The translations under genes were made by a program, and so were the position numbers. The notes under the pieces were generated by a model that saw only the letters and a list, made by a program, of their open reading frames with translations, was not told where the DNA came from and did not search any database. From contig JBFIDG010000027.1 in the NCBI GenBank assembly GCA_041581335.1, positions 1 through 18,055 of the forward strand: DNA of 18,055 nt, in the 5' to 3' direction. This stretch comes from JBFGSX01 sp041581335. GTDB lineage: Archaea; Thermoplasmatota; E2; JACPAO01; JAHFTW01. Positions 1-5,576 of this stretch are shown here, piece by piece. The first letter of the stretch is position 1. Each line of letters starts with the position of its first letter.

Positions 1-54
1 GAGGGCGAGGCTCGAGAGGAGCAAGGTGCCGAGCAGGAAGACGATGAAGGACAT
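1..54 (-). CDS. N-terminal fragment of a membrane or secreted protein (partial at left edge)
   Basis: Reading the minus strand from an ATG at 54 gives 18 codons open to the window edge: MSFIVFLLGTLLLSSLAL. This is a strongly hydrophobic run with no charged residue, as expected of a first transmembrane helix or signal peptide. No Shine-Dalgarno is visible just upstream. The function cannot be judged from so little sequence. That this is a coding start is an inference from the hydrophobic pattern and the open frame; the missing part lies to the left of the window. Confidence 0.45.
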   Translation of the reverse strand, partial: MSFIVFLLGTLLLSSLAL

Positions 55-193
55 GTGGATCACGGAGGTTGTACAGACGGCCCACCCCACCGTTCAATGG
101 CCGATTGGCCGGAACGCCAGACCCGAGGGTCCGGCGGTTGGTCGGTGGTGTGATGCGTGTTCCGGAGGCCGATGAGATGGGCCGCCTGTATGG

Positions 194-220
194 GGGTGTG
201 GCGACTTGTGCCGCACACCC
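194..220. other. 7-bp hairpin in the left intergenic region
   Basis: GGGTGTG (194-200) is followed after 13 bases by its exact reverse complement CACACCC (214-220). It lies between the left-edge gene and the Nudix gene, which diverge. It could be a regulatory dyad or an RNA hairpin in a leader; there is no evidence for either beyond the symmetry. Confidence 0.35.
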
Positions 221-266
221 TTGAGGTATACTGGGCCGGCGCGCTACATATAGTCATTCTCCGTAG

Positions 267-278
267 ACTTACGTAAGT
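267..278. promoter_or_regulatory. Perfect 12-bp palindrome, candidate operator
   Basis: ACTTACGTAAGT is its own reverse complement. It is AT-richer than the surrounding GC-rich DNA and ends 7 bp before the TATA-like AATTTAC upstream of the Nudix gene. That is where an archaeal dimeric regulator would sit to act on TFB/TBP binding. A second candidate TATA (CTACATATAG, 244-253) lies on its other side. The role as an operator is inferred from symmetry and position only. Confidence 0.4.
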
Positions 279-284
279 ATTCGC

Positions 285-293
285 AATTTACAC
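285..293 (+). promoter_or_regulatory. TATA-like box before the Nudix gene
   Basis: AATTTACAC is the most AT-rich core upstream of the Nudix start. An archaeal TATA box here would place the transcript start near 313-317. That gives a short leader containing AAGGA (327-331) before the GTG at 343. The core TTTAC is shared with the boxes at 1706-1714 (minus) and 3695-3705 (plus). Confidence 0.35.
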
Positions 294-342
294 CCAAACC
301 TCGACCCAAAGGCCCAATGCACCCCCAAGGAATGGACGCCGC

Positions 343-816
343 GTGCATTGCCGACGCTGCGGCGCCATCACATCGGACGACCCCCGCGGCGACGGCCACC
401 CCTGGTGCTCAGGCTGCCAGGCCCCCGACTGGGTCAACCCCGCCCCCGCCGTCGGTGTCGCGATCGTACGCGACGGGAAGGTCCTGCTCGCCAAGCGCGC
501 CAATGAACCCAAGAAGGGCCAGTGGGACATGATCGGCGGCTTCGTCGACCCCGGCGAGACGGTGCCCCAGGCCGCCCGCCGCGAAGCACTCGAAGAGACC
601 GGGCTGGCGATCAGGCGCCTCCGCCGCCTGCACCAGGCGCCAGGCGAATACCGACCAGGCCAACCGACACTGAACTTCATGTACGTCGCGGAAGCCGTAG
701 GGGACCCCCAAGCCCTCGACGACGTCGCCGAAGTCGGCTGGTTCCCGTTCGATGCGCTGCCCGAGTTGGCATGGCCGCACGAAGCCGAAGCTCTGGCGCG
801 GCTGGTGCGGCGATGA
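343..816 (+). CDS. Zinc-ribbon Nudix hydrolase
   Basis: This is a 157-residue protein starting at GTG 343. There is no in-frame start just upstream, and AAGGA at 327-331 is a plausible ribosome site. Residues 1-28 hold two CxxC pairs (C3/C6 and C22/C25), a small zinc ribbon of the kind seen in front of NudC-like enzymes. Residues 36-150 are a Nudix fold. The Nudix box is complete at 66-88: G66, E72, R80, E81, E84, E85 and G87, which bind the metal and activate water. Such enzymes hydrolyse nucleoside diphosphates linked to another group (NADH, ADP-ribose, damaged dNTPs). The substrate cannot be fixed from sequence. The gene stands alone, with nothing co-directional immediately after it. Confidence 0.9.
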   Translation: MHCRRCGAITSDDPRGDGHPWCSGCQAPDWVNPAPAVGVAIVRDGKVLLAKRANEPKKGQWDMIGGFVDPGETVPQAARREALEETGLAIRRLRRLHQAPGEYRPGQPTLNFMYVAEAVGDPQALDDVAEVGWFPFDALPELAWPHEAEALARLVRR

Positions 817-1195
817 CTCTCAGCGAAGCGCTCTGCCGCGGATGACGATCCACGACGAAGGCCCGTCGCGAGGTGCTCGCAGGGACCTTTTCACCCCCGT
901 CAGCGGCGCCCTCCACCGTAGCCCCCGCGTCCGCCGCAGCGCCGGCAACCACGAGACTGAGGAGCTCGCCGCGGGCAGCGCTGCACGCGGCGGCATGTGT
1001 GGCCGCCCAGTGGCGCTGGATTGCACCGCAGGGCTGGCCGCAGCCACCCTCTAGTTCGGGGCCGCGCGCCAGGATTGGCGCAAAAGACAATGACGCTCTC
1101 CAAAGTCCAATGAGGTCAATGCCGGAGCTACCCCATGATGTGCCAGATCATCGCGTCAAGCGAGCGACGCAATCATCCGGCATAAGAGTACAGGG
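817..1195. other. Gene-free stretch with a perfect hairpin
   Basis: No convincing gene is seen in these 379 bases; the open frames lack family features and overlap on both strands. The clearest element is GCGCCA-GGAT-TGGCGC at 1066-1081, a 6-bp stem with a 4-base loop. Read on the minus strand it is preceded by TTTT (1082-1085), so the pair could mark the 3' end of the minus-strand lipoprotein transcript. A weaker ATGAT/ATCAT dyad lies near 1134-1150. The rest is featureless to me and could be decayed coding sequence. Confidence 0.4.
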
Positions 1196-1684
1196 CTAGA
1201 ACGCGCAGGCGGCGGTGCCGAATCCAGGCGCCTCCAAGACGAGGCCAGACGCTTCGAGCACCGCCTTGATGTCGATGGCCGAGCCGCCCTCCGGGGCCAA
1301 CAGCGCCATCGTGATGTGTTCGTCGCCTACCGGCTGTACGTAGGAGACCGATAGCGGAGACATACCGGTCTCATCCGCGACGATGGTACCCCCACCTCCG
1401 GTCGCGATCACGAGGCGAAGAGTCTGGTCCCCCTGCCAGGTCGCATTGACCAAGAGCTCGGACAGACCCACAACGGTCGTGCCCAGGCAGTTCTCGCCGT
1501 CCTGCGGAACGCGACCGGAGGCGACCATCGTGAAGGCGAGATCGAACGCCGCACGCCATTCGACAGACGGGTCCGAGGCGGCCGGCGGCTCCACCGGCGC
1601 AGGAGCCTCGACCTCTTCATCCAATGGGGCTCCGGCGCAACCGGCCAGAACGATCGCGAACAAGACGACGATGCTACGCTTCAT
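1196..1684 (-). CDS. Small secreted lipoprotein of unknown function
   Basis: This is a 162-residue protein. The ATG at 1684 is chosen over an upstream in-frame start because the protein then begins with a clean lipoprotein signal, MKRSIVVLFAIVLAGC. It has two basic residues, a hydrophobic core and the lipobox LAGC with the lipidated Cys at 16. An acidic and Pro-rich linker follows (about 20-40), as is usual between a lipid anchor and an exposed domain. The remainder (40-162) is a small domain with two cysteines, one in ENCLG and one near the C-terminus (AACAF), that could form a disulfide. I recognise no family. A TATA-like box sits 28 bp upstream, so the mRNA is probably leaderless. It diverges from small protein A. 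Confidence 0.75.
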   Translation of the reverse strand: MKRSIVVLFAIVLAGCAGAPLDEEVEAPAPVEPPAASDPSVEWRAAFDLAFTMVASGRVPQDGENCLGTTVVGLSELLVNATWQGDQTLRLVIATGGGGTIVADETGMSPLSVSYVQPVGDEHITMALLAPEGGSAIDIKAVLEASGLVLEAPGFGTAACAF

Positions 1685-1705
1685 CTGACCCAAGCCCCGG
1701 GCGTG

Positions 1706-1714
1706 CCGTAAAGG
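1706..1714 (-). promoter_or_regulatory. TATA-like box for the lipoprotein gene
   Basis: On the minus strand this reads CCTTTACGG, and the first T of TTTACGG is 28 bases before the ATG at 1684. This is archaeal leaderless spacing. The same TTTACGG occurs in the promoter of the receiver gene at 3699-3705 on the plus strand. Confidence 0.45.
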
Positions 1715-1807
1715 TGTAGTGGTCGGACCATGCAAGCGATGCCCGGGCGCCGATCGTTCCGGCGGTTCGCGGCCAACGCCAACCCGAGGCGCCGGTTGTC
1801 ACGATCG

Positions 1808-2068
1808 ATGAGCTCCACACTCGGACTCCACTACGCCCCGCACCTGACCGCCCAGACCCTCGACAGCCTCGAGATGGCCGGCCGCCAATGCGGCCTGCCC
1901 CTGGCCCAACTGGAACTGCTTGGCCAAGACGAAGCGGTGGCCCGGGAATTCGTTGGCAGCATCGTCGCGCGCCGCAGCACCCAGTTCCTCGCCGCCGTCG
2001 ACTGGGACCGCCTCGAAGCCCTCTACCAGAGCCACAAGATCACGATGCCCCAGATCCTCGTGAACTAG
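1808..2068 (+). CDS. Small protein A of a three-member local paralogue family
   Basis: This is an 86-residue protein of unknown function. The open frame continues upstream to 1730. The ATG at 1808 is chosen because the protein then aligns without gaps, from residue 1, to protein B at 7840-8103: about 33 of 86 positions are identical by my count. Shared blocks are MSxTLGLxY, GLPLxxxELLGQ, an FV pair, and FLAxxDWxxLEA near the C-terminus. Protein C shares VDWxRLxAL. There is no signal peptide or membrane helix; the alternating Leu/Ala pattern suggests helices. The gene ends one base before the convergent carboxylase stop. No TATA-like box is evident just upstream. Conservation between distant copies argues that it is real; no role is assigned. 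Confidence 0.7.
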   Translation: MSSTLGLHYAPHLTAQTLDSLEMAGRQCGLPLAQLELLGQDEAVAREFVGSIVARRSTQFLAAVDWDRLEALYQSHKITMPQILVN

Positions 2069-2069
2069 G

Positions 2070-3626
2070 CTACAACGGGATGTTGCCGTGCTTGCGCGCC
2101 GGCCGGAGTGCCTTCTTGTTGATCAGGGTCTCAAGGGCCTTGATCAACACGGGGCGCGTCTCTTGCGGCTCGATGACGTCATCGATGTAGCCGCGCTTGG
2201 CCGCGATGTACGGGTTGGCGAACTTCTTCCGGTAATCGGCGACGAGCTCGGCACGGCGGGCCTCGAGTGCATCCCCTTCCAGGCCGGCCAGTTCGTTGCG
2301 GAACACGATGTTGACCGCGCCCTCGGGACCCATAACGGCGATCTCTGCCGTCGGCCAGGCGACGTTGAAGTCGGCGCGGATGTGCTTGCTGCACATGACA
2401 TCGTAAGCGCCGCCATACGCCTTGCGCGTGATGACCGTCAGCTTGGGCACCGTGGCCTCTGCGTACGCGTAGAGCAATTTGGCGCCGTGGCGGATGATGC
2501 CCCTGTGCTCCTGCGTGACGCCAGGCAAGAAGCCCGGAACATCGACGAAGGTGACGAGCGGGATGTTGAAGGCGTCGCAGAAGCGCACGAAGCGTGCGGC
2601 CTTGCTGCTGGCGTCGATATCCAGGACGCCGGCGAAGACGGCCGGTTGGTTGGCGACGATGCCGACGGGGCGCCCATTGAGGCGCGCGAAGCCGGTGAGG
2701 ATGTTCTTGGCGAACTCCGGCTGGATCTCGTTGAACACGCCGTCATCGACCACGCGACGCAGCACTTCGTGCATGTCGTACGGCTTGTCAGGGGAGTCGG
2801 GGACGACGTCGACGAGCGTCGCGTCCATGCGGTCCGCTTCGTCCTTGGGTTGGACGATGGGTGCTTCCGTGAGGTTGTTGCTAGGCAGGTAGCGCAGCAG
2901 TTCGCGCACGCCAAGGAGCATCTCTTCTTCGTCGGCGTAGACCTTGTGGCAGACACCGCTGGTCGCTGCGTGCGCGTGGGCGCCACCTAGGTCATCGAAC
3001 GTCACTTCTTCGCCCGTGACGGTCTTGATGACCTCCGGGCCGGTGATGAACATGTGGCTGGTGTCCTCGACCATCATGACGAAATCTGTGATGGCGGGCG
3101 AGTACACGGCGCCACCCGCACAAGGACCCATGATGCAGCTGATCTGGGGGACGACGCCGCTGGCCTGCGTGTTGCGCCAAAAGATCTCCGCGTAACCACC
3201 AAGCGAATCCACGCCTTCTTGGATGCGTGCGCCGCCAGAGTCATTGAGCCCGATGACGGGCGCACCGTTCTGCACCGCGAGGTCCATGACCTTGCAGATC
3301 TTCTCAGCATAGACGCGGCCGAGGCTGCCGCCGAAGACGGTGAAATCCTGGGCGAAGACATAGACCAAGCGTCCCTCGATGGTCCCCGAGCCCGTGACGA
3401 CGCCATCCCCGGGGATGGTCTTCTTGGCCATGCCGAAGTCGTGGCATTCGTGTTCGCGGAAGGCGTCCAGCTCCTGGAACGAGCCTGGGTCGAGCAGGAC
3501 ATCGATGCGCTCACGCGCGGTGAACTTCCCGGCCTTGTGTTGTTTCTCGATCCGCGCCGGGCCTCCGCCCTGCAGCCCATCAGCTTTCCGATTCCGCAGG
3601 TCGGCGACCTTCTCCTGCACCGTCAC
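2070..3626 (-). CDS. pccB: Acyl-CoA carboxylase carboxyltransferase subunit, propionyl-CoA type
   Basis: This is a 518-residue biotin-dependent carboxyltransferase, the usual family length. It moves CO2 from carboxybiotin on a carrier protein to an acyl-CoA, giving methylmalonyl-CoA if the substrate is propionyl-CoA. Both crotonase-like halves are present. The N half has FGGSLG near 98-103, NDSGGARIQEG (128-138) and GPCAGGAVYSP (167-177). The C half has VDVPGFLPGVTQEHRG (361-376) and RKAYGGAYDVM (401-411). Asp409 matches the residue that favours propionyl- over acetyl-CoA in actinobacterial PccB. The start is GTG 3626; a second GTG is two codons later. No biotin carboxylase, biotin carrier or mutase gene is in the window, so partners are encoded elsewhere. 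The transcript may start from the AT-rich box near 3695-3702 read on the minus strand. Confidence 0.93.
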   Translation of the reverse strand: MTVQEKVADLRNRKADGLQGGGPARIEKQHKAGKFTARERIDVLLDPGSFQELDAFREHECHDFGMAKKTIPGDGVVTGSGTIEGRLVYVFAQDFTVFGGSLGRVYAEKICKVMDLAVQNGAPVIGLNDSGGARIQEGVDSLGGYAEIFWRNTQASGVVPQISCIMGPCAGGAVYSPAITDFVMMVEDTSHMFITGPEVIKTVTGEEVTFDDLGGAHAHAATSGVCHKVYADEEEMLLGVRELLRYLPSNNLTEAPIVQPKDEADRMDATLVDVVPDSPDKPYDMHEVLRRVVDDGVFNEIQPEFAKNILTGFARLNGRPVGIVANQPAVFAGVLDIDASSKAARFVRFCDAFNIPLVTFVDVPGFLPGVTQEHRGIIRHGAKLLYAYAEATVPKLTVITRKAYGGAYDVMCSKHIRADFNVAWPTAEIAVMGPEGAVNIVFRNELAGLEGDALEARRAELVADYRKKFANPYIAAKRGYIDDVIEPQETRPVLIKALETLINKKALRPARKHGNIPL

Positions 3627-3694
3627 GGCCCGTCGAAGCCCAGGCCCCTACATGAATGCCAAGGGGCGAGGGGCCCACATCCCGTCAGCACAAC

Positions 3695-3705
3695 CATATT
3701 TACGG
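3695..3705 (+). promoter_or_regulatory. TATA-like box for the receiver gene, possibly bidirectional
   Basis: CATATTTACGG lies about 30 bp before the ATG at 3730 (25 bp before an in-frame GTG at 3724), giving a leaderless or nearly leaderless mRNA. The reverse strand reads TAAATATG, so the same box could also serve the divergent carboxylase gene with a leader of about 46 bases. This is an inference from spacing and from the contrast with GC-rich surroundings. Confidence 0.5.
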
Positions 3706-3729
3706 CGAGCGCAATGACTAGACGTGCAG

Positions 3730-4125
3730 ATGCCTGAAGGCCGTCCATTCCGTGTCCTGGCCGTCGACGACGAAGAGGACATCCGGGAATCCGTGAAGCA
3801 ACTTCTCGAGCTCTCGTTGGAGAGCGTCGAGGTGATCACCGCCGCAGATGGCCAGTTGGCATTGGACATCTTGGAGGCGGGTGAGTTCGATCTCATCCTC
3901 ACCGACTACAAGATGCCGAAGATGGACGGCTTGGAGTTCCTGCAGAGAGCCATGGTGACGCATCCCCATGTCCCTCGCCTCATGCTGACGGCCTACCCAG
4001 ACCCGAACCTGGCGGCCCGCGCCGTCAAAGAGGCAGGGGTCGGCCTGTTCATCGCCAAACCGTTCGACATGGAGTATTTGGTCGACGTCGTCCGATCACT
4101 GCTGCGCGAAGGCCCCAAGGCGTAG
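3730..4125 (+). CDS. Stand-alone response-regulator receiver domain
   Basis: This is a single-domain CheY-like protein of 131 residues from ATG 3730; GTG 3724 adds two residues and is used for numbering here. Acidic pocket D15/D16 is in AVDDEED, the phospho-acceptor is D61 in LTDYKMPKMDG, the switch threonine is T89 in MLTAY and the lysine is K112 in AKPF. All catalytic positions are present, so it should accept phosphate from a histidine kinase. There is no output domain after residue 125, so it would act by protein contact or as a phosphate relay. No histidine kinase is encoded in the window. The ATG is preferred because it sits at the same distance from the TATA-like box as other starts here. 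Confidence 0.92.
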   Translation: MPEGRPFRVLAVDDEEDIRESVKQLLELSLESVEVITAADGQLALDILEAGEFDLILTDYKMPKMDGLEFLQRAMVTHPHVPRLMLTAYPDPNLAARAVKEAGVGLFIAKPFDMEYLVDVVRSLLREGPKA

Positions 4126-4163
4126 CGCCGAGCGATCCAGACCCACCAAACGCGGCGCATGAC

Positions 4164-4195
4164 GGCGCGCACCCTCGACCTGCGGCATGTGCGCC
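4164..4195 (+). terminator. Hairpin after the receiver gene
   Basis: GGCGCGCA (4164-4171) pairs with TGTGCGCC (4188-4195), 8 bp including one G-U, with a 16-base loop. It lies 39 bases after the receiver stop in a short convergent intergenic gap (4126-4268). GGCGCGCA recurs at 4201-4208. Archaeal termination relies mainly on T-runs and none follows here, so a role at the transcript end is only a suggestion. Confidence 0.25.
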
Positions 4196-4248
4196 GGGGC
4201 GGCGCGCATCGGGCGGACCCCGTCGAGCCCGGCCCCAGACCCTCCTGA

Positions 4249-4273
4249 GCTGAGAGCGAGGAGCAGACTCAGC
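4249..4273. terminator. Hairpin overlapping the stop of the DUF5995-like gene
   Basis: GCTGAG (4249-4254) and CTCAGC (4268-4273) form a 6-bp stem with a 13-base loop. It covers the TGA stop (4269-4271 read on the minus strand) of the secreted protein gene. Possible 3'-end structure shared by the two convergent transcripts. Confidence 0.25.
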
Positions 4274-5264
4274 AGGCGCCTTTGTGGTCGCCGTGCCGAC
4301 TGTGGCCTTTCCAGGAGTGGTCGTTGCCGTGGATCTGTTTCTGACCGGCCGTGCCGGGCGCGTGGCAGATCATGAACTTGCCCACCTCGAAGTCGGCCTC
4401 GAACCATTCATCGCCGTAGCCGGGGCCGCCGAGGGCTGCGGGCAGCGGCGGGTGGCCGCTGGCCTCGCAGTAAGCGACGCGCCCCGCCGTCGTGTCCTCA
4501 TCGTTCTGGGCGATGCCCCAAGCGACCGCCGCCGCATCCCGCTCGATGCGGTCAGCGACCAACTGGCGGGCGGCATCATTGGGTGCATTGGCAAGCTGGA
4601 CCGCATTGTACCAGGCGGCCTCACGCCAGCTGATGAGGAGTTCGACCGTCGCTTCATCTGCCGTGCTGAGGTTCGACTCGGGGTCCCGTTGCTGGCCGGC
4701 CTCGTATCGCCTGTCGAACTCGTTGCCTTGAGGGATGGGAACGTTCCAGAACGCGTCGTTGACGCGGTCGTATTCGTCCTTCTGCCCCATCTGGGGAAGC
4801 TGCATGGTGTATGCGCTGAACGCCAAGTCATAGTTGACGTGGGCGTTCATGCCCAGGAGCAGATCTTCGCCAACGGTGCTCTTGCCACTGTCGGCGTGCT
4901 CGAAGGCGATACGCCAAGGCTCCGGCGTCGGCTGGCCATTGTGGTAGGCATCGTACGCGTCGAAGTAGCGCTGCGCGAAATCCGCGTCCCACGCGACGAG
5001 GTACGGGTTGTCTTCGAAGTGGTCTGCAGCGACGAGGTCGCCGACGGCACCCGTGGTGATGAGGTACAGGAGCCCGAAGATCGCGTCGGGGTCGCATGCG
5101 GCGTCGAGGGCTTGCCAGCGACCATGCATCTCCTCGGTCACGTTGACGTAGGCCTGCAGGTCGTCGTGGCTTGCGACGATCGGGTCGGTGGCCGAGCCGG
5201 GCGAGTTGAGGGACGCCAGGCTACCGACCAAGAGCACGCTGACCACTGCGACCACGAGACGCAT
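4269..5264 (-). CDS. Secreted DUF5995-like protein with a C-terminal CHxPG/HGDxxGxC module
   Basis: This is a 331-residue protein from ATG 5264. Residues 1-25 are a signal peptide (MRLVVAVVSVLLVGSLASL). The core, about 30-255, carries GMNAHVNYDLAFSAY at 138-152, which I associate with the DUF5995 family. It is rich in His, Asp, Trp and Tyr, suggesting a secreted helical domain, possibly metal-binding; its activity is unknown. After a linker rich in Gly and Pro (about 265-295), the last 35 residues contain ICHAPG and end HGDHKGAC. This resembles a short cysteine/histidine module found at the C-terminus of some bacterial exported proteins (CHxPPGN...AHxxHGDxxGxC). C300 and C331 could be disulfide-bonded. 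It points away from the thermosome gene across a 312-bp gap. Confidence 0.75.
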   Translation of the reverse strand: MRLVVAVVSVLLVGSLASLNSPGSATDPIVASHDDLQAYVNVTEEMHGRWQALDAACDPDAIFGLLYLITTGAVGDLVAADHFEDNPYLVAWDADFAQRYFDAYDAYHNGQPTPEPWRIAFEHADSGKSTVGEDLLLGMNAHVNYDLAFSAYTMQLPQMGQKDEYDRVNDAFWNVPIPQGNEFDRRYEAGQQRDPESNLSTADEATVELLISWREAAWYNAVQLANAPNDAARQLVADRIERDAAAVAWGIAQNDEDTTAGRVAYCEASGHPPLPAALGGPGYGDEWFEADFEVGKFMICHAPGTAGQKQIHGNDHSWKGHSRHGDHKGAC

Positions 5265-5285
5265 AGAGGGCGAATACTCGCCGCC

Positions 5286-5295
5286 CGGTACTTAG
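5286..5295 (-). promoter_or_regulatory. Weak TATA-like box for the DUF5995-like gene
   Basis: The minus strand reads GGCTAAGTAC, centred about 26 bases before the ATG at 5264, which fits leaderless spacing. Between box and start is GGCGA-ATAC-TCGCC, a small dyad that could be an operator. The match to a TATA consensus is poor. Confidence 0.3.
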
Positions 5296-5562
5296 CCAGT
5301 GCCCCTTGGACGACAGGGAATCGGCCGCCGAGCCCAGATGGCCCGCCATGCGGGGGCCCAAAGAGCCCAAAATCGCCATCCAACAGAAGGCAAACCGGCC
5401 TGGCGACCCCATTCCATGGGCGTCCGCCGCCACGATGCCGCGGCCGAGACCGCTCCAAAACGGCGTTAGCTTCAAGTACGAGCACATATGCAGGAAAGTT
5501 GAGCCCGGGGAGCTTCCAAGCCCCCCGAGCCTCTGGTGATACCATCGAAGGATTCGTACCAC
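5296..5562. other. Thermosome upstream region with leader hairpin
   Basis: No gene is seen here. A frame open on the plus strand runs into the thermosome but is the antisense shadow of the DUF5995-like gene. CACATATG (5483-5490) is a possible TATA element that would give a leader of about 60 bases. Within that leader, CGGGG-A-GCT (5506-5514) pairs with AGC-C-CCCCG (5519-5527) around a 4-base loop with one mismatch. The hairpin lies 35 bases before the Shine-Dalgarno and could affect translation or mRNA stability. Confidence 0.35.
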
Positions 5563-5570
5563 AAGGAGGT
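5563..5570 (+). promoter_or_regulatory. Strong Shine-Dalgarno of the thermosome gene
   Basis: AAGGAGGT with 6 bases to the ATG at 5577 is a full anti-16S match. It fixes the start codon against the much longer open frame extending upstream. Most other genes in the window have no such site and look leaderless, so this gene appears set up for high translation. Confidence 0.85.
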
Positions 5571-5576
5571 CAAACC

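Noticed and set aside
60..257. 65-codon minus-strand frame in the left intergenic region
   Set aside because: No hydrophobic or domain pattern, and it spans a hairpin; a better minus-strand start with a hydrophobic run is at 54.
817..1195. Possible RNA gene or short ORF in the gap after the Nudix gene
   Set aside because: I looked for tRNA B-box, SRP and RNase P signatures and found none; open frames conflict and have no homology I recognise.
4284..5576. N-terminal extension of the thermosome frame
   Set aside because: It is the antisense of the DUF5995-like gene; the Shine-Dalgarno at 5563-5570 and family alignment fix the start at 5577.
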